Of a stretch of 64,000 nucleotides of DNA, positions 48,092-56,186 are shown in pieces; within the stretch, counting starts at the first letter, position 1; each line of letters begins with the position of its first letter. The DNA is taken from NCBI RefSeq assembly GCF_000452705.1, contig NZ_CP007014.1:3100001-3164000 (forward strand). Reading direction: 5' to 3'. Made by a program: the position numbers and the translations under genes. The DNA comes from Pseudomonas syringae CC1557 (lineage in GTDB: Bacteria > Pseudomonadota > Gammaproteobacteria > Pseudomonadales > Pseudomonadaceae). Below the pieces are notes generated by a model. The model saw only the letters and a list, made by a program, of their open reading frames with translations. It had not been told where the DNA came from and made no database searches.

Positions 48092-49528
48092 ATGCTTATT
48101 ATCACGTCGCAATGGCTGACAGGGATCGTGTATCTGCTTGCTGCCTTTCTGCTCATCTATGGGTTGTGGCGGATGTCTTCGCCGGTGACTGCAACTGGAG
48201 GAATCCGCGTCGCTGGTTGGGGCATGATGGCCGCCGTATTGGTGAGTTTCCTCTACGCTTTTTCGGTCAGCGAGGCCGCTCGACCCGCCCTGCCCGTCAA
48301 TATCAGTCTGGCCCTTCTGGCGTTACTGCTGGGTGGCGGAGCTGCGTGGTGGAGCGGACGCAAGGCGGCAATGACATCCATGCCGCAAATGGTCGCGCTC
48401 TACAACGGTGTAGGTGGTGGTTCAGCGGCCTCCATAGCCGCCATGGAACTGCTGGGCAGTCGAGTACATGATCTCACTGCAATGACCGGAACGTTGCTGG
48501 GAGCGTTGATAGGCGCAGTTTCGTTATCGGGCTCCCTGATCGCCTGGGCAAAGCTGGATGGCCGGATCAATAAGCCACTGCGTATCAAAGCGCTGCAACT
48601 GATCAATGCGGTGCTGATGCTTGTGACACTTGCCGTGGGTGGCTGGTTGATTTTCGTCATGCGGGAAACTGGCGCCGCGCCAGGCGTCGCTTTCTGGCTT
48701 ATCGGTCTGTTCTTCGCCTGTGCGCTACTGTTCGGGATTCTCATGACCCTGCCTATAGGTGGCGCGGACATGCCAGTGGTCATCTCCATCTACAACGCAT
48801 TCACCGGTCTGGCGGTCGGTCTTGAAGGGTTTGTACTGCAGGTTCCGGCGATGATGATTGCCGGCATGCTGGTAGGGGCAGCCGGGATTTTGCTCACGTT
48901 ACTGATGGCCAAGGCCATGAACCGTACGGTGGCCCATGTGCTATTCGCCCGCTTTGGTGATCAGCCCATCAAGAAAGGCATCGCGATCAAGGGCGAGCTC
49001 AAGCCTTCGGCTTCAAGCGACGCGGGCGTCGCCATGCGTTACGCCAGCAAGATCATCATCGTTCCAGGATATGGGTTGGCTGTCGCTCAGGGTCAGCAGA
49101 AGCTCTACGAGTTCGTGAAATTGTTGCAGGCGGCTGGCGTGCTGGTGCGCTTCGCCGTACACTCGGTTGCCGGGCGGATGCCTGGGCAAATGGACGTGCT
49201 ATTGGCAGAGGCCGGCGTGCCCTACGACCTGATTTTTCAGCTGGAGGATATCAATGCAGACTTTCCCGACACCGACCTGGTGCTGGTAATCGGTGCCAAC
49301 GATGTGGTCAATCCGGCTGCACGCAGTGACAAGTCGTCCCCCATTTACGGCATGCCCATTCTCGATGTCGACAAGGCCCATCACGTGTACGTGGTCAAGC
49401 GTGGTGAAGGCAAGGGTTATGCCGGCATCCAGAATGCGCTGTTTTATGCAGACAACTGCAACATGGTTTACGGCGACGCGCAGGCCGTACTGGTGAAGAT
49501 GATCGAAGCGGTCAGAGGCTTGGGTTAA
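48092..49528 (+). CDS. pntB: NAD(P) transhydrogenase subunit beta
   Basis: A 478-residue membrane protein with about nine helices (domain II) and a C-terminal NADP-binding domain III. Motifs: MPQMVALYNGVGGGSAA, GGADMPVVISIYNAFTGLAVG, VPGYGLAVAQGQQKLYE and VLVIGANDVVNPAA. It completes the three-subunit transhydrogenase. It starts nine bases after pntAB, with GAGG before ATG 48092. The transhydrogenase can run either way to balance NADH and NADPH, which suits low-oxygen metabolism. Confidence 0.95.
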   Translation: MLIITSQWLTGIVYLLAAFLLIYGLWRMSSPVTATGGIRVAGWGMMAAVLVSFLYAFSVSEAARPALPVNISLALLALLLGGGAAWWSGRKAAMTSMPQMVALYNGVGGGSAASIAAMELLGSRVHDLTAMTGTLLGALIGAVSLSGSLIAWAKLDGRINKPLRIKALQLINAVLMLVTLAVGGWLIFVMRETGAAPGVAFWLIGLFFACALLFGILMTLPIGGADMPVVISIYNAFTGLAVGLEGFVLQVPAMMIAGMLVGAAGILLTLLMAKAMNRTVAHVLFARFGDQPIKKGIAIKGELKPSASSDAGVAMRYASKIIIVPGYGLAVAQGQQKLYEFVKLLQAAGVLVRFAVHSVAGRMPGQMDVLLAEAGVPYDLIFQLEDINADFPDTDLVLVIGANDVVNPAARSDKSSPIYGMPILDVDKAHHVYVVKRGEGKGYAGIQNALFYADNCNMVYGDAQAVLVKMIEAVRGLG

Positions 49529-49603
49529 ACGTATTCGATCACAGTTTTTTTGCCGGGCTGGCATTTGCTGACCCGGAAAGCACCACTCATTAGAGGGAGC
49601 GTA

Positions 49604-50638
49604 ATGAAAAATACAATGAGAGCGGCGGTTGTCGAAGCCTTTGGAGAACCCTTGGTCATTAAGCATCTGGACATACCCTCCCCAGGCCCCGGGATGATTC
49701 TGGTCAAGGTTGAAGCATGCGGTGTGTGTCACACGGATCTGCATGCAGCGCACGGTGACTGGCCTTCGAAGCCCGGTTTACCTTTTACACCGGGGCATGA
49801 AGGTATCGGCACGGTTGTGGCGCTGGGCAGCGGAGTAACCGCTGTTCAAATGGGCGAAAGAGTCGGTGTGCCATGGCTGTACTCAGCGTGCGGTCACTGC
49901 GAATATTGCCTTCAGGCATGGGAAACCGTTTGCGCGAAAGCAGAGTTCGGCGGCTACACACGCAACGGAGGATTTGCGGAGTACATACTGGCTGATCCGG
50001 ACTATGTCGCGCACATACCAGCCGGACTCGATCCCTGTGAGGCTGCGCCCATTATCTGCGCCGGGGTCACAACCTACAAAGGCATCAAGGAAGCCGAAGT
50101 TCGCCCGGGGCAATGGATTGTCATTTCGGGCGTTGGCGGGTTGGGACATCTTGCCGTCCAGTACGCCAAGGCAATGGGCTTGCGTGTTTGCGCTGTAGAC
50201 ATTGACGAGCAAAAGCTGGCTCACGCAACCGCACTGGGTGCTGAGGCGGTTGTGAATGCCAAAGGCGATGATCCTGTGTCGGCAGTCATTACGGCTACGG
50301 ACGGTGGTGCTCATGGTGTGCTGATCACGGCGCCATCATTGGGGGCATTCAAGCAGGGTGTAGCGATGACCAGGAAGCTCGGCACGTGCGTTCTGGTAGG
50401 TCTGCCTCCCGGTGATTTTCCCATGGCTTTATTTGACGTGGTCGCCAACTGCATCACCGTGCGAGGCTCATTCGTGGGTAACCGTCAGGACATGGCCGAA
50501 GCCCTGGCGTTTGCCGCCGAGGGGAAGGTCAAGGCGGACATCGAACGCCAGCCGCTGTCGGCTATAAATGACGTATTTCGCAGGCTGGAAAAGGGTGATG
50601 TGGCGTCCAGAGTGGTGATCGACTTCAGCCTTGGCTGA
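49604..50638 (+). CDS. Zinc-dependent alcohol dehydrogenase (AdhP/AdhA type)
   Basis: A 344-residue medium-chain dehydrogenase. The catalytic zinc site reads CGVCHTDLHAAHGDWPSKPGLPFTPGHEGIGTV, the structural zinc site CGHCEYCLQAWETVC, and the NAD fold GVGGLGHLAVQYAKAMGL. This is the ethanol/aldehyde dehydrogenase type that in Pseudomonas is often anaerobically induced. AGAGGGAG precedes ATG 49604. It lies 75 bases after pntB, so may be in that transcript, and pairs functionally with the aldehyde dehydrogenase at 45144. Confidence 0.93.
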   Translation: MKNTMRAAVVEAFGEPLVIKHLDIPSPGPGMILVKVEACGVCHTDLHAAHGDWPSKPGLPFTPGHEGIGTVVALGSGVTAVQMGERVGVPWLYSACGHCEYCLQAWETVCAKAEFGGYTRNGGFAEYILADPDYVAHIPAGLDPCEAAPIICAGVTTYKGIKEAEVRPGQWIVISGVGGLGHLAVQYAKAMGLRVCAVDIDEQKLAHATALGAEAVVNAKGDDPVSAVITATDGGAHGVLITAPSLGAFKQGVAMTRKLGTCVLVGLPPGDFPMALFDVVANCITVRGSFVGNRQDMAEALAFAAEGKVKADIERQPLSAINDVFRRLEKGDVASRVVIDFSLG

Positions 50639-50689
50639 TGACCCTCAACGCGGCGTCAGTTCATGTGCGAAGTATCTTTGATCGAAGGC

Positions 50690-50728
50690 GAGTGCCTGGC
50701 CTGCGCCCTTCTTGCCGGCCGGGCACTC
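50690..50728. repeat. Inverted repeat between alcohol dehydrogenase and PRC genes
   Basis: GAGTGCCTGGCC and GGCCGGGCACTC form 12-bp arms with one mismatch and a 15-base loop. No T-run follows, so it is not a standard intrinsic terminator. It could stabilise a transcript end or mark an attenuator. Confidence 0.5.
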
Positions 50729-50753
50729 GGTCGGTGCTACAAAGGACGGCCTT

Positions 50754-51515
50754 ATGTTAAGAAGTATGCAAGATCTTGAGGACTACATGCTTATTGCTAC
50801 GGACGGTGACATTGGTAAAGTCAAAGACTTCTATTTCGATGATGAAGCGTGGGTCATCCGCTACCTTATCGTTGACACCGGTTCACGGCTGTCGAGTCGC
50901 AGTGTATTGATCTCGCCACTTTCAATCCGACGGCATGATTGGGCGTCCCGACAATTACTCGTCATGGCCGACAGGGACCGCATCAAAAACAGTCCGAGCG
51001 TCGGTACCGACGAGCCCGTGTCCCGGCAACATGAAATACAGTACCTGGACTATTACGGCCATCCCTATTACTGGAACGTATCAGAGGTCCGTTCGTCTGC
51101 ATTCCACCCTGCAGACAATCCTGCACAGGAAGGCAGTCCGGATCATACAAATGCCGAGTGGTCGGATCATCAGGACAACGACCCCCATTTACGCAGTTGC
51201 AAGGCGCTCATCGGTTATCACATAAAAGCCACGGATGGCGAGGTCGGACACGTCGAGAGCCTGCTGATCAACGAAGATACGTGGGCGGTTCAGTACCTTG
51301 TGGTCAATACCCGGAACTGGTGGGTTGGACAGCACGTACTGATTGCGCCCGAATGGATCGACAGGGTCTCGTGGCAGGATAAGTGGGTGTCTCTGGATCT
51401 GGATTGTGCCGCTGTCAGGTCCTCACCCTATTATGAATCGTCCGAGCAGCTGAATCGTGAACGAGAGGCTGCTCTGCATGCGCATTACGGGCGCGTGGGT
51501 TATTGGCACGTGTAG
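50754..51515 (+). CDS. Double PRC-barrel-domain protein
   Basis: A 253-residue protein with two PRC-barrel repeats, at about residues 8-80 (YMLIATDGDIGKVKDFYFDDEAWVIRYLIVDTG) and 150-225 (YHIKATDGEVGHVESLLINEDTWAVQYLVVNTRNWW). The repeats are related and point to an internal duplication. PRC barrels occur in photosynthetic reaction centres and in small stress proteins of unknown role. No signal peptide is seen. AAAGGA precedes ATG 50754. In the low-oxygen island it is likely anaerobically induced, by neighbourhood. Confidence 0.88.
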   Translation: MLRSMQDLEDYMLIATDGDIGKVKDFYFDDEAWVIRYLIVDTGSRLSSRSVLISPLSIRRHDWASRQLLVMADRDRIKNSPSVGTDEPVSRQHEIQYLDYYGHPYYWNVSEVRSSAFHPADNPAQEGSPDHTNAEWSDHQDNDPHLRSCKALIGYHIKATDGEVGHVESLLINEDTWAVQYLVVNTRNWWVGQHVLIAPEWIDRVSWQDKWVSLDLDCAAVRSSPYYESSEQLNREREAALHAHYGRVGYWHV

Positions 51516-51835
51516 GCACCTGGATTGCACTGAATGCCATCGCATAGCGTTAATCCATCGAGCAGCGCCCGCTCCAGCAAGTTGACTACTGGTTTGAATC
51601 CCCTCCCCCCGTATGTTGCCGCGATCAACCGATAGCGGCAATGTCGTTGCAGCTGCACCGGCGATAACACGTTATTCCTGATACATATTCGGATGCTTCA
51701 TGCGGCCAACCATGGCTCTGATCTGCATCATGTCCACTCCAGCGATAATCATCACAATGACACCAGGGTATCAAGCACCTGCAACTGTCCGATTGAATAT
51801 TGGACGGACCAAACCGGATGATCTTCGAGGTCATT
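51516..51835. other. Gap before the universal-stress-protein gene
   Basis: About 320 bases without a gene or a good FNR/ANR box; single half-sites occur but no complete one. Confidence 0.4.
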
Positions 51836-52762
51836 GTGACTGACTCAACGTGTCTGATACTGATCGCATCCCTTCTTCACGAGCGAACACCCGCTTTAGA
51901 GCGCGCTATTGCACTAGTGAACGCGGGGCGTAACACCTTGGCCGTAATAGTTCATGATCACCTCAAGTCAAAAAAAATCGACGGTTTCACCCAAGACACC
52001 GCTGTCGGTGCGCGCCCTCTCTCACGTCATACCGACGCATTACAGGGCTGGATCGAATCCCTGGCCGCAGAGGAGCGAAGCCTGGGACTTGATGTCAGTG
52101 TGCTGAGGATAGAGGGCGATGGAGCATGCACGGCTACAGGGAGTTATATCAATACCATCAGGCCTGCCATGGTGATAAAAGACATTCATCATGAACCTTC
52201 GATCAGGCGATATTTCTTGTCTCCGCTGGACTGGTATTTACTGCGTCGATGCCTGTGCCCTATCCAGTTTGTAGCGGGAAGATCACACCGCCTGCCACAA
52301 AAGATTCTGGTGGCGGTGAATCTATTCCGCATTGACGATAACAACCTGCACTTCAACGATCAGTTACTCAGGAATGCCTCACGTATGGCTGAGTTATGCC
52401 TGGCAGGTCTGCACGTTGTGTATGTGTACGATTGGTCGTCGATTTACGCGTCTGCAAAGCCGGTGTTCGGCCCCCTGCCGATCGAAAGTGAATTTCAACA
52501 GGCGTTGAGCGACGGTCTTGAAGCGTCTTTGGTGCAGCTCTGTGAACGCCGCGGTATTCAACAGGATAACCGTCACTTCCTGGCGGGCTCTGTGACGTCA
52601 ACGCTGCAAGCGTTTGCCGAACGTGGGAATTTTGATCTGCTGGTCATGGGGATCCTGCCCCCCCGTAATGTCAGGAAGGTCATTGGAGGTACCGCAGAGG
52701 CCATACTGGTTCATGCGCCGTGCAGCGTGCTGGTGGTGAAGCCCTCAGTCAAAGCGCCCTGA
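51836..52762 (+). CDS. Tandem universal stress protein
   Basis: A 308-residue protein with two universal-stress-protein domains, the second clear (KILVAVNLFRID, then FAERGNFDLLVMGILPPRNVRKVIGGTAEAILVHAPCSVLVVK, an ATP-binding-like G-x-x-A-E-x-I-x-H tail). The first half is diverged. I chose GTG 51836 because GAGG sits five bases upstream; ATG 51818 or 51800 would add a few residues. Tandem Usp proteins are ANR-induced survival factors in P. aeruginosa. It overlaps the convergent FNR-type gene at its 3' end by 14 bases. Confidence 0.88.
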   Translation: MTDSTCLILIASLLHERTPALERAIALVNAGRNTLAVIVHDHLKSKKIDGFTQDTAVGARPLSRHTDALQGWIESLAAEERSLGLDVSVLRIEGDGACTATGSYINTIRPAMVIKDIHHEPSIRRYFLSPLDWYLLRRCLCPIQFVAGRSHRLPQKILVAVNLFRIDDNNLHFNDQLLRNASRMAELCLAGLHVVYVYDWSSIYASAKPVFGPLPIESEFQQALSDGLEASLVQLCERRGIQQDNRHFLAGSVTSTLQAFAERGNFDLLVMGILPPRNVRKVIGGTAEAILVHAPCSVLVVKPSVKAP

Positions 52763-53501
52763 GGCCGTGGTCCCGACCATTAATAAGTGCGCGTAAACTC
52801 ACAAGGTCGAGGATTTCCACTGCTCGCCCGGAAATCCTGACGATGCCGTGCTCACGCAAATTCGCGATAGCGCGACAGATTGTTTCCAGACGTAACCCCA
52901 GGTACGAACCTATGTCTTCCCGGGTCATTCGCAACACAAACGCAGTGTGCGAATAGCCTCGTTTGGCCATGCGGTCCGACAGGTTGAGTAAAAAAGCTGC
53001 CATGCGTTCGTCAGCATTTAGGTTGCCCATCAGCAACAACATTTCATGGTCACGGACAATTTCCTGACTGAGTACGCGATTCAGATTGTGTTGAAGTGAG
53101 GGAAGCTCGCGGGACAGGCGTTCAAGCTGCGGGAAATGAATAGGGCATACTTCGCTGTCCTCAAGCGCAATCGCGTCGCACATATGTCGGGAATGGCTGA
53201 TTGCATCGCAACCCAGTAACTCCCCGGACATTTGAAAGCCCGTCAGTTGATCACGGCCGTCTTGCGACGAGAGGGTCGTTTTAAAAAAACCAAAGCGAAC
53301 CGCGTAAAGTGATAGGAATGGATCACCTGCGTGATAGAGCGCCATGCCCTTCCTGACCTTTAACCGTTGAGGAATAATGGCCGATAAACGATCCGTGTCA
53401 TTAATGCTCATTCCCACTGACAGGCACGAATCACCGACGCTGCAGTTGGAACACGCTGCCTTGATATATGAAGCTGGAGCGAAGACCTGATGGGCTGTCA
53501 T
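52749..53501 (-). CDS. FNR/ANR-type oxygen-responsive regulator
   Basis: A 250-residue CRP/FNR protein. N-terminal cysteines CSNCSVGDSC (C-x2-C-x5-C) and a fourth in DSEVCPIHF are the ligands of an oxygen-sensitive iron-sulfur cluster. The C-terminal recognition helix reads GLRLETICRAIANLREHG. In FNR and ANR this is ETxSR; here the Ser that contacts the TTGAT half-site is Cys (codon 52875-52877). So it should sense oxygen but might read a shifted site. I chose ATG 53501, seven bases after AAGGA; ATG 53507 is too close. It is convergent with, and overlaps, the Usp gene. It is probably a second FNR-type factor beside the chromosomal Anr. Confidence 0.88.
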   Translation of the reverse strand: MTAHQVFAPASYIKAACSNCSVGDSCLSVGMSINDTDRLSAIIPQRLKVRKGMALYHAGDPFLSLYAVRFGFFKTTLSSQDGRDQLTGFQMSGELLGCDAISHSRHMCDAIALEDSEVCPIHFPQLERLSRELPSLQHNLNRVLSQEIVRDHEMLLLMGNLNADERMAAFLLNLSDRMAKRGYSHTAFVLRMTREDIGSYLGLRLETICRAIANLREHGIVRISGRAVEILDLVSLRALINGRDHGLRAL

Positions 53502-53649
53502 ATACATATCCTTATTTAATTAAGTCGGCGGCGTGATCGTTGCCGGTTTGCGCTGTCGTTGAACACTTTCCGGACGCTCGACAGTGGGCATGCTCAAACT
53601 GACCGTCGGTGCCAGACGTGACGCCTGCACCGCGCTCAAGATCAGAACA

Positions 53650-53679
53650 GGACAGGACAGGACAGGACAGGACAGGACA
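53650..53679. repeat. GGACA pentanucleotide tandem repeat
   Basis: Six perfect copies of GGACA. Copies of a five-base unit can slip during replication. The array lies about 150-180 bases upstream of the FNR-type gene's start, so copy changes would alter promoter spacing, or shift frame if the surrounding DNA is translated. Confidence 0.9.
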
Positions 53680-53699
53680 ACAATATTGTTCTGCACACG

Positions 53700-53798
53700 T
53701 TTAACGCCTGCAGTACTCCATGCCGTAAGCATGGCCAGTTCACGCTCAGTAACATTAGGCGGAGGACTCGCCATTGGGTAGCCTCGGAAACTACCTAT
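53700..53798 (-). pseudogene. Possible c-type cytochrome C-terminal fragment
   Basis: Reading leftward from 53798, GSFRGYPMASPPPNVTERELAMLTAW resembles the methionine-ligand end of small cytochromes c (PMPPNxxVxxxExxxLxxWI). The haem CxxCH and the rest are absent, and the frame runs on into the GGACA repeat. If true it is a relic of a lost cytochrome gene. The match is short and low complexity in part. Confidence 0.25.
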
Positions 53799-53843
53799 GG
53801 CTCAACTTACGACAGCGCTGGTAGCCGACTGGGATTCTGCATA

Positions 53844-54080
53844 TCACGGGCTCAGTAGCTCGTTGAGAAGCGCTACGATGCCCTCGACAAGTATGATGCC
53901 CCGCTTCTTCGCCTGAGACAGGCTTCGATACGCTTGATGATCGCAGTGAATCATCACGTCTCGCCCCCTGCGCCCAGGAAGTTTGACAGTTACGTCCAGC
54001 CCCCTGGGCACCGGGTTTTTCTTTTTGCCCCAGATAAAGTGTATCGTCGCTTTTGTACCATCTGAATTGACATACAGCAT
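53844..54080 (-). CDS. Hypothetical 78-residue protein
   Basis: A short ORF with no family I recognise: basic and beta-rich in the first half (TIHFIWGKKKNPVPRGLDVTVKLPGRRGRDVMI), then a helical end (GIILVEGIVALLNELLSP). It has no signal peptide or membrane helix. It could be a small regulatory or toxin/antitoxin-like protein, but no partner gene is evident. No good Shine-Dalgarno is seen. The flanks 54081-54299 hold nothing recognisable. Confidence 0.35.
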   Translation of the reverse strand: MLYVNSDGTKATIHFIWGKKKNPVPRGLDVTVKLPGRRGRDVMIHCDHQAYRSLSQAKKRGIILVEGIVALLNELLSP

Positions 54081-54299
54081 GTCGTCTGCGCGTCCGCGTT
54101 TTTTACTCCTACTGTCTGGCCTTCACTTCAGGTTACTTAAAAAGAACATGCAGTGGTGCATGCCTGCACAGTAGCCATCTGTCTGCCCCCCAAGGCAGGG
54201 TCGGAATGTACCTACAAGAAACGATCACGCCGCGACATGACTGCTCGCCAGCGTCAGACCCTGGATAGGGTCCTCAAAGCCGGCCGACAAAAAACCGAG

Positions 54300-55625
54300 T
54301 CAGAAATCAGCAACCTTGCCCCAGGCAGACGACTGAAAGCGGTCCGGGTGATAAGGCCGCGGGTCGACAATAGGAACAGCACCGCTGACGATGTCGGCGA
54401 TCAGGTGGCCGGCGCCCGGACCAATTCCAAAGCCATGCCCGCTGAACCCTGCCGCCAGCACCAGGCCTGGCAAACTGGACATTTCGCCGATCCCTGGAAC
54501 ACCGTCAGGCGTGCTGTCAACGTAGCCTGCCCAGGCGGCTTTCACAGATGACGCTTTCAACAACGGGATGAGCTCTACCGCACGCTTGTAGGTCAGCTCG
54601 ACAGCAGAAGCATCCGGCTTCGGATCGAGAATTCGCATTCTCTCCATCGGCGTCGGCTGGTCCAGCCGCCAGCGCTTCCAGCTTTCATGACCCGAACGCA
54701 GCCCATCCAGCCCCCCAGGTGCCAGGTTGCGCCATCTGCGCTGAAACATCGGCAGAAATTGCGTGGCGAAACCGAGTAACTGGGGCGTCAGGTCAACACG
54801 GCCACGGCCACTGATGGCCAGCGTGTAGCTGCCATCGAAACGGCGTGTCATCGAGACGCCAGCCGTGTGCAATGCGCTGGGTATTTCTCCGTTCGGTGGT
54901 GATACGGAAAGTACGGTCTGACGAATGCTCGCCTGCGGAAAGCGAATACCGTATTGGCGGCAGAAGGACGAGGCCCAGGCGCCAGCGGATAGCACTGCGG
55001 TCCTGGTGCGGATCGTGCCTTTTTCAGTCACCACCGCAGACAATCGACCGCCTTCGGTCTCGACGCCACGAACAGCGCAGCCCTGATGCACGGTGCTGCC
55101 CAGAGCCATGATTGCGCGCGCGACCGCTGGCGCGGCACGCGACGGGTCAGCAGTACCGTCGGACGGTGAAAACACCCCGCCTTTCCAGTGTTTCCCGGTC
55201 GCCCTGCCGTGTTCAGCGGCTTGCGCAGCGCTTAGCATGTGGGTCTCGACGTTGACGGTGCGGGCAAACTCGCCCCATTTCGCCCAGCCGGCAAGTTCCT
55301 TTTCGTCGTTGCTCAGATAGAGCAGGCCGCAACGCGTGAATCCTGTCTGCTCACCTGTTTCCGCGCCGAATTGTTCCCACAAGTCCAGGCTTTTAGTGGC
55401 CATCGGCAGCTCACGCGCATCGCGATTCTGCTGACGACACCAACCCCAGTTACGACTCGATTGCTCGGCACCGATGCGACCCTTTTCGACCAACGCGACC
55501 TTCATGCCACGTTTGGCGAGGTAATACGCGGTAAAGGCACCAATGATGCCGCCGCCAATCACCACTACATCAGCCTCCGTCGGCAGATCGGGAGAGGTTT
55601 CTACAGAAATCAAAGGTGCTGGCAT
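54300..55625 (-). CDS. FAD-dependent amine/D-amino acid oxidoreductase (DadA-like)
   Basis: A 441-residue flavoprotein. The dinucleotide fold reads VVVIGGGIIGAFTAYYLAKRGMKVALVEKG near residue 20, followed by GAEQSSRNWGWCRQQNRD, a block found in the DadA/gamma-glutamylputrescine-oxidase group, and the C-terminal FAD block PGLVLAAGFSGHGFGIGPGAGHLIAD. It should oxidise a secondary or D-amino substrate, releasing electrons to an acceptor. ATG 55625 (MPAPLISVE) is chosen over a longer ORF start. No operon partners. Confidence 0.88.
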   Translation of the reverse strand: MPAPLISVETSPDLPTEADVVVIGGGIIGAFTAYYLAKRGMKVALVEKGRIGAEQSSRNWGWCRQQNRDARELPMATKSLDLWEQFGAETGEQTGFTRCGLLYLSNDEKELAGWAKWGEFARTVNVETHMLSAAQAAEHGRATGKHWKGGVFSPSDGTADPSRAAPAVARAIMALGSTVHQGCAVRGVETEGGRLSAVVTEKGTIRTRTAVLSAGAWASSFCRQYGIRFPQASIRQTVLSVSPPNGEIPSALHTAGVSMTRRFDGSYTLAISGRGRVDLTPQLLGFATQFLPMFQRRWRNLAPGGLDGLRSGHESWKRWRLDQPTPMERMRILDPKPDASAVELTYKRAVELIPLLKASSVKAAWAGYVDSTPDGVPGIGEMSSLPGLVLAAGFSGHGFGIGPGAGHLIADIVSGAVPIVDPRPYHPDRFQSSAWGKVADF

Positions 55626-56186
55626 CTTCTGGGTATCCGTTGAGAATCTATGTCGGTGATGATGGCACCACATTGTTTTGAACCGGCTCAGGCTCAACTC
55701 GGGCAGCCGGCACCATTGCAGTGCAGCACACGAGCCTTCGATCCCGTTCCCTGAACGTATTACAACACCATGAAGCCATACGCGGGAGGTGAAAATAGGG
55801 GGCGTGGTGGCACGATCCACCGTTTGGCAAACCAGCCTCGGCATACTGTGCGGAAGAGACTGGTCGGCTGACTGCACATCGGTAACTCTGGCGTTGGCCT
55901 CTTTCATGCTGCGCCGAAGATCTACGCAAGGCTTGCTGATTTCGCCGTCCTCAGGTGCACGTTGCAGCACCGTGTCTTCAACTGGCTCGTTTTCTTATTC
56001 GAGAACAAGTGTGCCGAGATATTTTTGACCTTGTTAGTCTCCTGTTTATATGGCGTGATTGCAGTTGGCTACTTAATGAGGGACATGGCAAATGCATTGC
56101 AAGACACCGGGTAGACATGCCCAACAGAAACGCCCAGAAAACAGAATGACGGAACAGCAAGCCGTAATGATCAAGGGGGCGAGCTG
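55626..56186. other. Intergenic region, nothing recognised
   Basis: About 560 bases between two divergent genes. Short ORFs exist on both strands but none has a ribosome-binding site or familiar sequence; I see no repeat or RNA. Confidence 0.4.

Larger units (their letters stand above)
53502..53843. other. Control region upstream of the FNR-type gene
   Basis: About 340 bases holding a pentanucleotide repeat (53650-53679) and a possible cytochrome fragment (53700-53798). The nearer half is the likely promoter of the FNR-type gene (minus strand). Confidence 0.4.

Noticed and set aside
54153..54551. ORF antisense to the 3' end of the DadA-like gene
   Set aside because: Mostly the reverse of a confident gene, with no independent support.
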